A stretch of 16,470 nt of DNA from Candidatus Omnitrophota bacterium (GTDB lineage Bacteria > Omnitrophota > Gorgyraeia > Aquiviventales > Aquiviventaceae). Every line of letters starts with the position of its first letter. The first letter of the stretch is position 1. Under the pieces are notes generated by a model. It was not told where the DNA came from, ran no database searches, and saw only the letters and a list, made by a program, of their open reading frames with translations. Shown piece by piece: positions 1 to 7,031 of this stretch. The position numbers and the translations under genes were made by a program. Where the stretch lies: contig JACQRD010000062.1 in NCBI GenBank assembly GCA_016206675.1, positions 1-16,470 on the forward strand, read 5' to 3'.

Positions 1-1
1 A

Positions 2-433
2 GAATTTGGGAAAGTGGACCGCTGGGTCTGTTGGGTGGCCGCGATGCGGATGATCCAGGACCGGCCGGTGCTGGGGTTTGGGTTGAATACCTTCATGGCC
101 AACTACCTGGACTACTGGGTGGGGGGTGAACGCAATCCACGCTACGCCCACAACTGCTATCTTCAGATGGCCGCGGAAACCGGGTATATTGGGCTCACCG
201 CGTTTCTGTTGCTGCTTGGGTTCCTCTTTGTTCGGATCGTGTCCGGTTGGCGCCAGGCTTCCCCTCCTCAGCAAGTGCTTCTCGCTGGTTGCATGGCTGG
301 CCTGATGGCGTTTGCTGTCCAGGCGGGAATTGATACCAACTTCTATTCTTTGCGCCAGGCCGCACTCTTCTGGGTGATCGCGGGACTGGCGGTTGGTCTG
401 AGCGTGCGATCTGAGGCGCGCCCTGAGGCGTAA
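2..433 (+). CDS. O-antigen ligase / Wzy-like membrane protein, C-terminal part (5' truncated by window edge)
   Basis: The reading frame is open from base 2 to a TAA at 431-433 and runs off the left edge; a GTG at 14 is internal rather than the start. The visible 143 residues show a W..A..MI.D.P.LGFGLNTF stretch, the short periplasmic-loop motif typical of the Wzy_C/O-antigen ligase superfamily (WaaL, Wzy). A YAHN motif follows, matching the conserved His region that precedes the last helices. Three hydrophobic segments come next, near residues 63-80, 92-109 and 122-137. These proteins are inner-membrane enzymes that polymerise O-units or join glycans to a lipid acceptor. The following GT9 gene begins 16 bases downstream, so co-transcription is likely. 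Ligase and polymerase cannot be told apart from this fragment. Confidence 0.75.
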   Translation, partial: EFGKVDRWVCWVAAMRMIQDRPVLGFGLNTFMANYLDYWVGGERNPRYAHNCYLQMAAETGYIGLTAFLLLLGFLFVRIVSGWRQASPPQQVLLAGCMAGLMAFAVQAGIDTNFYSLRQAALFWVIAGLAVGLSVRSEARPEA

Positions 434-449
434 GGGCCGTCTGCGTGGC

Positions 450-1430
450 ATGCCCGAGAAAGTCCTCCAGCGAATTGTCTGTGTGCGTACGGACCGGCTT
501 GGAGAGACCGTGCTCACCCTGCCAGCGGTTGCTGCCATCAAGTCCGCGATGCCCTCGGCTTGCGTCACGCTGGTCGTTCACCTTGACCTTCAAGAGCTTC
601 TGGGCCGCTGCAGCGCTGCGGATCGCGTCGTGTCGTCTCCCGATGCGTCGCAGAGTCGTTGGTGGCTGCGGGCCCTTCGGCTGTGGCGCTGGCTTCGGCG
701 CGAGGGGTTTGACGCCGCAGTGATTTTCAACCCCAAGAAGGAGTGGCACGTCGCGGTGTGGATGGCCGCTATCCCTATGCGCATCGGCTACGACCGGAAA
801 TGGGGCGCGCTCTTGACTCATCGGTTGCCCTCTAGGGAGAGGTTCGGCAACTGCCATGAGGTGGAGCGCAATCTCAACTTGGCTTCACTCCTCAGCGGGA
901 AGGCGATCACAGCGCCCCCTCTGGCATTCGATCTCGAAACTCCGCGAGCTGAAGTGAAGCAGCTGCTGGATCAACAGGGCAGTTCCATGTCGTACATTGT
1001 CGTTCACTCCTGGACGTCCAATCCGCGGAAACAATGGCCGGCGAATCGATTCCAAGAACTGGTCAGCCGCCTCTCCAAAGAGAGCGGCCGAACCGTCGTG
1101 CTGATCGGAGGCGCTGAGGCGTCTGCTGCCACCGGTCGGTGGTTGAGGAATCATGGTCGCGTCATCGATCTGGTTGGCCGCACTTCTCTGCCTCAATTGG
1201 CGGCGCTGTTGGGTGGAGCATGCGTCCTCGTTTCGAATGACAGCGGGCCGGTGCATCTGGCGGCGGCCGTCGGCACCCCAGTGGTGGCGTTGTTCGGCAC
1301 GACCGACCCCGCCACGGGCCCGCAACGATGGGGACCTTGGGGGCAGGGGCATACGATGATCTGGAAGCCGTCCATGGAGGCCATCACGCTCGACGAAGTG
1401 TTGGCGGCGGTCAGGCGGTATGTGTCGTAG
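450..1430 (+). CDS. GT9 family glycosyltransferase (ADP-heptose:LPS heptosyltransferase-like)
   Basis: The 326-residue length is normal for GT9. The N-terminal RTDRLGETVLTLP (residues 13-25) is the characteristic first loop of heptosyltransferases, containing the acidic residue proposed as catalytic base. KQWP (194-197) and NDSGPVHLAAA (263-273), followed by GTPVVALFG, form the C-terminal nucleotide-sugar-binding core. The family transfers heptose or related sugars from ADP/NDP donors to lipid A-core acceptors at the cytoplasmic face of the inner membrane. The donor and acceptor here cannot be read from sequence. The ATG at 450 places the motif at the usual distance from the N-terminus; the ribosome site is weak. 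The end overlaps the next GT9 gene by 11 bases, suggesting translational coupling. By eye the sequence is slightly less GC-rich than genes further right (not computed). Confidence 0.9.
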   Translation: MPEKVLQRIVCVRTDRLGETVLTLPAVAAIKSAMPSACVTLVVHLDLQELLGRCSAADRVVSSPDASQSRWWLRALRLWRWLRREGFDAAVIFNPKKEWHVAVWMAAIPMRIGYDRKWGALLTHRLPSRERFGNCHEVERNLNLASLLSGKAITAPPLAFDLETPRAEVKQLLDQQGSSMSYIVVHSWTSNPRKQWPANRFQELVSRLSKESGRTVVLIGGAEASAATGRWLRNHGRVIDLVGRTSLPQLAALLGGACVLVSNDSGPVHLAAAVGTPVVALFGTTDPATGPQRWGPWGQGHTMIWKPSMEAITLDEVLAAVRRYVS

Positions 1431-2547
1431 GCACGTCAGCACGCCCCGGCGCATTCTCATCGTCAATCCCTTCGGGATTGGCGACGTCCTCTTCACCACC
1501 CCGGTTATCCGGGCGCTGCGGCAGGCGTTTCCCTCAGCCTACCTGGGGTATTTGTGCAATCGACGTACGGAGCCCGTGCTGCGCTGCAACCCCCACCTCA
1601 ATGCGGTGTTCGTCTACGAGAAGGACGAAATCGTCCGGTTGTGGCGCGCTGGCTGGCGGCAGGGTCTGGCGGCGATCGCCCGGCTCATGGGGCAGGTTGG
1701 CCGGGCGCGATTTGACTGGGTGCTGGATGTGTCGCTCGGGGAGCGCTACAGCTTCCTCTTGCGCTGCCTCGGCATTCCCCGGCTAGCTGGATTCGATTAC
1801 CGGCGCCGGGGGCGCTTCCTGACGGAAGCCTTCGCGATTGACGGCTACCAGGGCGATCACGTCGTGGAGCACTACCGGCGCTTGTTGGATTTCGTCGGCG
1901 TCAGGCTCCAGGAGACGGCGCTGGAGCTGGTGGTGTCGGAGCAGGATGAGCGCTGGACGCAGCAGTGGCTGGCGGACCACCGGCTCTCTGGCGCCGCCAC
2001 GCTGATCGGGCTGGTACCGGCGGGAGGTGTTAGCTGGGGCATCGGGGCACCCTTTCGCCGGTGGAGCTTCGAGGGGTTTGCCGCCGTTGCTGACGCCTTG
2101 ATCGAGCAACATGGGGCGACGGTGCTGCTCTTCGGCGAAGCGGCAGACGCTCCCATCTGCGCGAAAGTCGCACGCTTGATGAAGCGCCCGGCGGTCGATG
2201 TCAGCGGCCAGACCACGCTCGGGCAGTTCATCAGCCTGTTGGGGCACCTCGCGCTGGTGATCTGCAATGACGGCGGGCCGCTGCATCTGGCTGTCGGCCG
2301 GCGGGTGAAGACGGTGTCCATTTTCGGCCCGGTGGATCCCGTCGTGTATGGGCCGGTGGACGACGGGCGCACGGCCCATATCGCGGTCTACCGCGAGGAG
2401 CTGCCATGCCGACCGTGCTATCACCGCTTCAGATTGCCGCCGTGCCCGTATGAACGGGCGTGCTTGACGATGGTCGAGCCGGCTGAGGTGTTGGCGGCCT
2501 GCCGGCAGCTGTTGGGTGCTTCGGATCGAGTGCCGGTGGACGGATGA
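1420..2547 (+). CDS. GT9 family glycosyltransferase with C-terminal cysteine cluster
   Basis: The protein has 375 residues, somewhat longer than its upstream relative. NPFGIGDVLFTTP (16-28) is the GT9 first loop. RRW (213-215) and NDGGPLHLAVG (283-293), followed by an IFGP segment, are the donor-binding core. The extra length is at the C-terminus, where cysteines 330, 333, 342 and 348 are clustered in a short basic stretch (ELPCRPC...PPCPYERAC). This could bind a metal, or it could be a structural feature of this GT9 subgroup; I infer this only from spacing. The ATG at 1420 lies inside the upstream gene, 11 bases before its stop ends, with an AGGCGG stretch just ahead. The TGA at 2545-2547 overlaps the next ATG as ATGA. 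It probably acts consecutively with the upstream GT9 on a core-like oligosaccharide. Confidence 0.9.
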   Translation: MCRRHVSTPRRILIVNPFGIGDVLFTTPVIRALRQAFPSAYLGYLCNRRTEPVLRCNPHLNAVFVYEKDEIVRLWRAGWRQGLAAIARLMGQVGRARFDWVLDVSLGERYSFLLRCLGIPRLAGFDYRRRGRFLTEAFAIDGYQGDHVVEHYRRLLDFVGVRLQETALELVVSEQDERWTQQWLADHRLSGAATLIGLVPAGGVSWGIGAPFRRWSFEGFAAVADALIEQHGATVLLFGEAADAPICAKVARLMKRPAVDVSGQTTLGQFISLLGHLALVICNDGGPLHLAVGRRVKTVSIFGPVDPVVYGPVDDGRTAHIAVYREELPCRPCYHRFRLPPCPYERACLTMVEPAEVLAACRQLLGASDRVPVDG

Positions 2548-3023
2548 GCCATCGCCGGGGCGTGCTGTCGCTGGTGGAGCACGGCTGGCGCAGCGCACGG
2601 GAATTGGCGCTGGCGGCCGCGGCGCGCGGCGTGCCGGTGGTGCATGTGGTGCGAGGCAGGCTCACCCCCAAGATCCTTGCGGTAATCGGCCCCCGGCCGT
2701 GGGAGCGGTTCATCAGCGTTCCCCGGCGGCTCTACCGGATCGGCCAATGGGGCGTGGTCTGCTCGGCGGCGCTGGGCAGGCGCATCCGGTGGCTGGTAGT
2801 GGACAATGAACGCACACTCGCACAGCTGGCGCCGTGGTGCTGGTTGTTCCGGTGGACGATGATTCTCGCTGAAGAGGTCGACAACCGGTGTGTCTACCGC
2901 ATCGCCGGCCGCGAGCGGCCGCTTGAGGAGATTTTCCGCCTTACTTCATCACTTCCAGTTCGAAGTACATCCCCCGGGAAGGGAAGCGGTGGCAGTGGTA
3001 GCGCTCGTAGCGGCGGGTGCTGA
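2544..3023 (+). CDS. Small protein of unknown function in glycosyltransferase operon, 3' end antisense to next gene
   Basis: I do not recognise this 159-residue protein. It starts with an ATGA overlap on the upstream GT9 gene, so translation is probably coupled. Residues 1-133 look like a normal folded alpha/beta protein: a GVLSLVEHGW start, a VPVVHVVRGRL strand region, and RWLVVDNERTLAQLAPW, which resembles a Rossmann-like strand-turn-helix. The last 27 residues are Ser/Gly/Arg-rich and are encoded by the 83 bases (2941-3023) that are antisense to the end of the minus-strand methyltransferase gene. That tail is probably a by-product of running into the opposite gene, perhaps after an ancestral stop was lost. 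No signal peptide or membrane helix is evident. By context it may assist or carry out a glycan-transfer step, but no function can be assigned. Confidence 0.6.
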   Translation: MSHRRGVLSLVEHGWRSARELALAAAARGVPVVHVVRGRLTPKILAVIGPRPWERFISVPRRLYRIGQWGVVCSAALGRRIRWLVVDNERTLAQLAPWCWLFRWTMILAEEVDNRCVYRIAGRERPLEEIFRLTSSLPVRSTSPGKGSGGSGSARSGGC

Positions 3024-3453
3024 GCCTGGCGAGCAGCTTGCCGCACCACTCATGCTTATCGAAGATCAAACGCTTTTCCGCCATCCGGAATCGGCAGTTG
3101 AGGTAACGCGGGTAGGCCCGGTCGCCGGTAAAATAGTCCAAGGTCCCGAAGCTGAAATGGTGCTTGTGGGTGGGGTCGTTATAGGAATTCGGGTGGGAGT
3201 AATGCGGAGTCCAGATTTCGATGCGGCCGCCGGATTTGGCGATGCGGTGCAGCTCCTCCATCGTGGCGACCACGTTGTCGAAGTGTTCGAGCGCGTCGCG
3301 CAGGATGAGGCGGTCAAAGCGGTTCGAGGCGATGGGCCAGGGGAAGTGCTCCAGGTCGTGAACGATGGTCACGCCGGGGTAGGCGCGGATGTCGATGCCT
3401 TCCGTCGCCCGCGGATCCCGCGCATCGCCGCACCCGACGTCAAGAATCTCCAT
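2941..3453 (-). CDS. Class I SAM-dependent methyltransferase (small, Methyltransf_11 type)
   Basis: The 170-residue minus-strand gene begins almost directly with motif I, ILDVGCGD (3-10), the SAM-binding glycine loop. GIDIR (19-23) is the acidic end of strand 2, and the RDALEHF segment (52-58) is typical of motif IV in small-molecule and glycan methyltransferases. The ATG at 3453-3451 is the only plausible start, because an in-frame TAA lies two codons upstream of it. The substrate is not predictable; within a surface-polysaccharide locus an O- or N-methylated sugar is the natural guess. It is the only complete gene on this strand in the window. It is convergent with the upstream hypothetical gene (83-base overlap of 3' ends) and divergent from the CgeB-like gene, so it looks inserted into the operon. 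A candidate promoter lies immediately upstream. Confidence 0.88.
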   Translation of the reverse strand: MEILDVGCGDARDPRATEGIDIRAYPGVTIVHDLEHFPWPIASNRFDRLILRDALEHFDNVVATMEELHRIAKSGGRIEIWTPHYSHPNSYNDPTHKHHFSFGTLDYFTGDRAYPRYLNCRFRMAEKRLIFDKHEWCGKLLARLSTRRYERYHCHRFPSRGMYFELEVMK

Positions 3454-3461
3454 GGCGCATT

Positions 3462-3490
3462 ATTGTAGGCAGGTGTTCGTGGGGGCGCAA
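3462..3490 (-). promoter_or_regulatory. Candidate sigma70-type promoter for the minus-strand methyltransferase, near-leaderless
   Basis: On the minus strand, TTGCGC (3490-3485) and TACAAT (3467-3462) are separated by exactly 17 bases. The -10 matches the TATAAT consensus at five of six positions; the -35 matches only the TTG. Transcription starting 6-7 bases beyond the -10 would begin at about 3455-3456, only two or three bases before the ATG at 3453. The mRNA would therefore be leaderless or nearly so. That agrees with the absence of a Shine-Dalgarno sequence and with the in-frame TAA just upstream. In this GC-rich sequence a TACAAT box is not common. It is a prediction from spacing and consensus only. 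Confidence 0.4.
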
Positions 3491-3500
3491 GGCCGGAGTG

Positions 3501-4352
3501 ATGCCAATCGCGCTCATCTTTGACAAGCGCCGCGACGACACCACCGGCTCGTATTACGAGCGGGCCTGTGCCGCGCTCGGCATCGCCGCCGAGCATTGGT
3601 GGCTGCGCGACGCGGGGCGCCTGCCGCAGGGGTATGAGCTGTACGTGCGCTTCGATCAGGGCGATGAGTACCTAACCCCGCTTGCCCCAACGCATCGGCC
3701 CCGGATCTTCGTGGCGTTTGATACGCACCTGCCGCACAGCTGGAAAAAGATCCGGCGAATCGCGCCGTCCTATGACCTGGTGGCGTGCTGCCACCGGGAT
3801 GCCGCCGAGCGGTTGCGCAACGGCCTATGGCTGCCGGTCGCCTGCGATGCGCAGGTACACCAGTCGCCTCCGGGCCTCGCGCGGGGGCGCGATGTGGCCT
3901 TTATCGGCACCAGCGGGGGTGTGCCGCGCAAGTTCTTTCTGCAGGCCTTGCGCGAGCGGTACCCCAATAGCTTCATCGGGGCCGCGGACTATCGCGAGAT
4001 GGGAACGATCTACGGGGCCGCGCGCGTCGGCTTCAATTATTCCATCGCCGGCGACCTGAACATGCGCGTCTTCGAAGTCATGGCAGCCGGCAGCCTCTTG
4101 GTCACGGATGCGCTGCCGTCGGGCGATCTGAGCCGGCTGGGGTTCGAAGACCGCCGCCATCTGGTGCTGTACCGCACCCCGTCCGAGGCCTTCAAGATGA
4201 TCGACCACTATCTCGCTCATCCCACGGAGCGCCAGGCCATCGCTTCGGCCGGGCAGCGGCTGGCGCTGGCCGAGCATACCTACGCGCACCGGCTCAAGAC
4301 GCTGCTGAGCACCGTGCAGCAGCGGCTCGGGGTTGGGGTGGCCGCGGCGTGA
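3501..4352 (+). CDS. CgeB-like glycosyltransferase (GT-B, Glyco_trans_1_2 type)
   Basis: The 283-residue protein has an N-terminal alpha/beta half that begins MPIALIFDKR, with a strand at IFVAFDTHLPH (69-79). The C-terminal half contains VAFIGTSGG (132-140) and DLNMRVFEVMAAGSLLVTD (185-203). The last motif is the signature of CgeB/'spore maturation'-like glycosyltransferases, where the Glu and the small-residue loop contact the nucleotide-sugar. These enzymes are common in polysaccharide loci and act in the cytoplasm. A GTG at 3498 is also possible, but the ATG at 3501 is preferred: AAGG at 3489-3492 lies 8 bases upstream and MPIALIF is a natural first strand. The gene is divergent from the minus-strand methyltransferase with a 47-base gap. 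It overlaps the next gene by one base (TGATG). Donor and acceptor are unknown. Confidence 0.82.
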   Translation: MPIALIFDKRRDDTTGSYYERACAALGIAAEHWWLRDAGRLPQGYELYVRFDQGDEYLTPLAPTHRPRIFVAFDTHLPHSWKKIRRIAPSYDLVACCHRDAAERLRNGLWLPVACDAQVHQSPPGLARGRDVAFIGTSGGVPRKFFLQALRERYPNSFIGAADYREMGTIYGAARVGFNYSIAGDLNMRVFEVMAAGSLLVTDALPSGDLSRLGFEDRRHLVLYRTPSEAFKMIDHYLAHPTERQAIASAGQRLALAEHTYAHRLKTLLSTVQQRLGVGVAAA

Positions 4353-5470
4353 TGCATCCGGTCTGCGATCTGGTGCTGCTCAGCTGGAACCACCTCGAGG
4401 AGACCCGGCCGTGCCTTCAGACGCTCTTCGCCTCCACCACGGTGCCGTCGAGGCTCTTGATCGTGGACAACGCCAGCGAGCCGCCGGTGCGCCAGTTCTT
4501 AGCCGGCGTCACACCTCAGGGCGCGATCCGAGAGGTGGTGCTGCTCCAGAACGAGACGAATGAGGGATTTTCCGCTGGTATGAACCGCGGCATTCGCGCC
4601 TCCGGTGCTTCGTACGTGTGCCTGCTGAACAACGACCTGCGGTTTGCGCCGGGCTGGCTGGAAGAGCTGCTGGCGGTGGCCGCCGCCGACCCGGCCATCG
4701 GCCTGGTCAATCCATCGAGCAGCACCTTCGGTGATCGCCCGTCGTCAGGAGAGCCGGTCGAGGTCTTCGCCCTACGTCGGAGCCATCTGCGCGGGCGCTA
4801 CACGGAAGTGGGCATGGGCATCGGGTTTTGCTTGCTCATCAAGCGCGAGGTGCTCCAGCAACTGCAAGGCCTGACGGAGGAGGTCGATCGGGCGTTTTTC
4901 GAAGATGAGGACTTCAGCATCCGCGCGCAGCAGGCGGGCTGGCGCTGTGTGGTGGCGGAAGGCGCCTACGTATATCATGTCGAGCATCAATCGGTTCGCG
5001 ATGTGCCGCAACGGGAGGCGCTGTTTGCTCGCAACCAGCGCTGGTGCCACCGGAAATGGGGCAAGTGGGTGCGCATCGCCTGGCCCTGCTTCGAGGTGCC
5101 AGCACCCGGCTCCGACGCGCTGCGCCGCTGGCTCGAGCGGCTCATCGAATGGGCCCGCCGCCGCACCCACCTCTACGTGTACTGCCCTTTGCCGGACGGC
5201 CTGACGGGGGAGGTGCTCTTCCGTTCCGTCGGGCTGATCCCGCATGCTGACATTCTGTGGCTGCGCGTGCCGGAAGGGATCGCCTCCTGGGCGGTGCTGT
5301 GGCGGATTCTCCTGCGGCGCAAAAAGCGATTTGATATCATTGTGGCTCCTGATCCGGCATGGGGACAGCTGGCGGCAGGGCTGTCGTGGCTGCATCGCGC
5401 CCCGGTCGTGCCGCAACAGGACGAGGAGCGACTCACGAAGCAATGGCAGCGGTCCCGCTTAGTATCGTGA
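4352..5470 (+). CDS. GT2 family glycosyltransferase with an uncharacterised C-terminal region
   Basis: Residues 1 to about 235 form a standard GT-A/GT2 domain. LLSWNH opens the first strand, IVDNAS (37-42) binds the nucleotide, NEGFSAGMNRGI (70-81) is the rhamnosyltransferase-like N.GF..G.N motif, and LLNNDL (91-96) is the DXD-equivalent metal/nucleotide site. FFEDEDFSIRAQQAGW (182-197) carries the acidic catalytic-base region. This pattern is typical of WcaA/rhamnosyltransferase-type enzymes adding one sugar to a lipid-linked glycan. Residues from about 270 to 372 form a second segment with Rossmann-like strands (THLYVYCPL, FDIIVAPDP) but no family I recognise, and no membrane helix. ATG 4352 shares its A with the upstream TGA; a GTG at 4349 is a less likely alternative. 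The 3' end overlaps the next gene by 28 bases. Confidence 0.85.
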   Translation: MHPVCDLVLLSWNHLEETRPCLQTLFASTTVPSRLLIVDNASEPPVRQFLAGVTPQGAIREVVLLQNETNEGFSAGMNRGIRASGASYVCLLNNDLRFAPGWLEELLAVAAADPAIGLVNPSSSTFGDRPSSGEPVEVFALRRSHLRGRYTEVGMGIGFCLLIKREVLQQLQGLTEEVDRAFFEDEDFSIRAQQAGWRCVVAEGAYVYHVEHQSVRDVPQREALFARNQRWCHRKWGKWVRIAWPCFEVPAPGSDALRRWLERLIEWARRRTHLYVYCPLPDGLTGEVLFRSVGLIPHADILWLRVPEGIASWAVLWRILLRRKKRFDIIVAPDPAWGQLAAGLSWLHRAPVVPQQDEERLTKQWQRSRLVS

Positions 5471-6216
5471 TTCTGGCTAAAAACGAAGCCGGCCGCATCC
5501 GCGAGTGCCTCGAGAGCGTGCGCTGGGCCGACGAGGTGCTCGTCGTGGATGATGAGAGCGCCGATAAGACCGCCCGCATCGCCGAATCGCTGGGCGCGCG
5601 CGTGGTGCGCCGGAAGATGGACATCGAAGGCCGCCACCGCAACTGGGCGCACGCGCAGGCTGCGCACGAATGGATTCTGAGCCTGGATGCGGATGAGCGA
5701 GTCACGCCGGAGTTGGCGCAGGAGATTGCGCAGTTGTTGCAGGACACCCCCTCCCATGACCTCTACAGCATCCCCCGGCGCAACTACCTCGGCAGCCATT
5801 GGATTCGCTACGGAGGGTGGTATCCGAGCCCGCAGATCAAGCTGTTTAAGCGTTCCGCCTTCCGGTGGGAGGAAACCACCGTGCATCCGCGGGCGTTGTC
5901 GGATCGCCCGGCCGGGGCGTTGCGTGGAGATCTGATTCACTACACCTACCGCGACATCAAGGATTTCGTCGACAAGATGAACCGGCAGACGACCCTCGAG
6001 GCCCAAAAATGGGTGGCGGACCGGCGCCGGATGCCGCTGCGCAAGGCACTCTGGCGCACGGTCGACCGCTTCTTCCGCGCCTACCTCGGCAAGGGCGGAT
6101 ATCGAGAGGGGTTCTTGGGCTTTGTCTTGGCGGCATTCGGCGGGTGGTATCAGCTCATCAGCTATGCGAAGTACGTGGAGTTGCTGAATGCGGCAGGCGG
6201 GGAGCGTCCGGCATGA
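5443..6216 (+). CDS. GT2 glycosyltransferase, WaaE/LpsA (beta-1,4-glucosyltransferase-like) subfamily
   Basis: The 257-residue protein has SIVILAKNE (7-15), VVDDESADKT (34-43) and LDADERV (81-87), the last being the DXD motif. GGWYPSPQIKLFKR is typical of the LPS-core beta-4-glucosyltransferase-like group (WaaE, LpsA, LgtF). Its C-terminus carries the aromatic-rich FFRAYLGKGGYREGFLGFVLAAF stretch, which usually packs against the membrane. These enzymes transfer a hexose to heptose or another core sugar at the cytoplasmic face. The frame stays open upstream to 5359, but the ATG at 5443 starts directly before the first beta strand, with GAGGAG and GAAG purine stretches ahead of it. It overlaps the upstream gene by 28 bases and the next by 4 (ATGA). 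It is clearly related to the following gene, so the pair probably arose by tandem duplication. Confidence 0.88.
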   Translation: MAAVPLSIVILAKNEAGRIRECLESVRWADEVLVVDDESADKTARIAESLGARVVRRKMDIEGRHRNWAHAQAAHEWILSLDADERVTPELAQEIAQLLQDTPSHDLYSIPRRNYLGSHWIRYGGWYPSPQIKLFKRSAFRWEETTVHPRALSDRPAGALRGDLIHYTYRDIKDFVDKMNRQTTLEAQKWVADRRRMPLRKALWRTVDRFFRAYLGKGGYREGFLGFVLAAFGGWYQLISYAKYVELLNAAGGERPA

Positions 6217-7031
6217 GCGAGCCGGTGGTACCCGCTGCGACGGTCGGTTCTGCTGCGCGCAGCCAGCGGGCCACGCTGGCGGTCGTGATGATGACGAAAA
6301 ACGAGGAGGCGCGCCTGCCGGCCTGCCTCGAGCGCGTGAAGGGATGGGCGGATGAAATCGTGATCATAGACGATGAGAGCTCCGACGGCACCGTGGAGAT
6401 CGCCCAGCGCTATGGCGCGAAGGTCTTCGTGATGGCGTCGGGGGACGATCACTTCCTCCAGTGGAACCGCGGTATTGAACGGGCGACCAGCGCCTGGGTG
6501 CTCCATATCGACGCGGATGAGTGGGTCACGCCGCAGCTGAAGCAGGCCATTGATGAGGCCCTCCAGGATGGCCAGGGCCATAGCGCCTTCGAGTTGGTGC
6601 GTCAGAACGTGTTTTTGGGCCACCCGATGCGCCACGGGGGCTGGCGCCACCGCCATTTGATTCTCTTCCGAAGCGACAGAGCCCGGTGCGTGGGCAAGGG
6701 CATCCATGTGCGGCTCAAGGTCGATGGCAGCGTCGGTTTTCTCAACGCCGAGATTGAGCACTACCCCTTCACGTCCATCGCGCAGTTTCTCGAGCGGCAA
6801 AACCGCTACACGTCCGTGGAAGCCCAGGTCATGTTCGAGCAGCATGGCGATCTGCCGGGCCGCACGGTGTGGTTCCAGGCGGTTGCGCGCCCGCTGAAGC
6901 TGTTCTGGAAGTTTTACGCCAAGAAGGAAGGCCGGAAAGATGGATGGGTCGGTTTCGTCTTTTCCGCGCTGTTCGCATTCACGCACAGCCTGCTCTGGAT
7001 GAAGTACTGGGAATGCCGAGACGCGTCCTGA
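6213..7031 (+). CDS. GT2 glycosyltransferase, WaaE/LpsA subfamily, paralogue of preceding gene
   Basis: The 272-residue protein aligns by eye along its full length with its upstream neighbour. It has AVVMMTKNE (23-31), IIDDESSDGT (51-60), HIDADEWVT (98-106), a GGWRHRHLILFR segment, and a closing FYAKKEGRKDGWVGFVFSALFAF region likely to sit on the membrane. It has an extra 20-residue Ala/Ser-rich N-terminal stretch before the first strand. The ATG at 6213 overlaps the upstream TGA as ATGA and has GGGGAG (6199-6204) eight bases ahead, a good ribosome site. The open frame upstream to 5865 is antisense or out-of-frame noise within the neighbour. The two enzymes probably add successive sugars to the same growing oligosaccharide, but the linkage is unknown. 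Its 3' end overlaps the cupin gene by 19 bases. Confidence 0.88.
   Translation: MSEPVVPAATVGSAARSQRATLAVVMMTKNEEARLPACLERVKGWADEIVIIDDESSDGTVEIAQRYGAKVFVMASGDDHFLQWNRGIERATSAWVLHIDADEWVTPQLKQAIDEALQDGQGHSAFELVRQNVFLGHPMRHGGWRHRHLILFRSDRARCVGKGIHVRLKVDGSVGFLNAEIEHYPFTSIAQFLERQNRYTSVEAQVMFEQHGDLPGRTVWFQAVARPLKLFWKFYAKKEGRKDGWVGFVFSALFAFTHSLLWMKYWECRDAS

Noticed and set aside
195..857. Long minus-strand open frame (220 codons) across the first two genes
   Set aside because: Arg/Pro/Gln-rich shadow of the O-antigen ligase and GT9 genes, with no recognisable motif. Similar long antisense frames at 1783-2598, 12356-13603 and 15311-16132 were rejected for the same reason; they are common in GC-rich DNA.
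3438..3466. A + strand promoter for the CgeB-like gene using TATTGT (3461-3466) as -10
   Set aside because: Only four of six -10 positions match and no acceptable -35 lies 16-18 bases upstream. The same bases give a better match on the minus strand.
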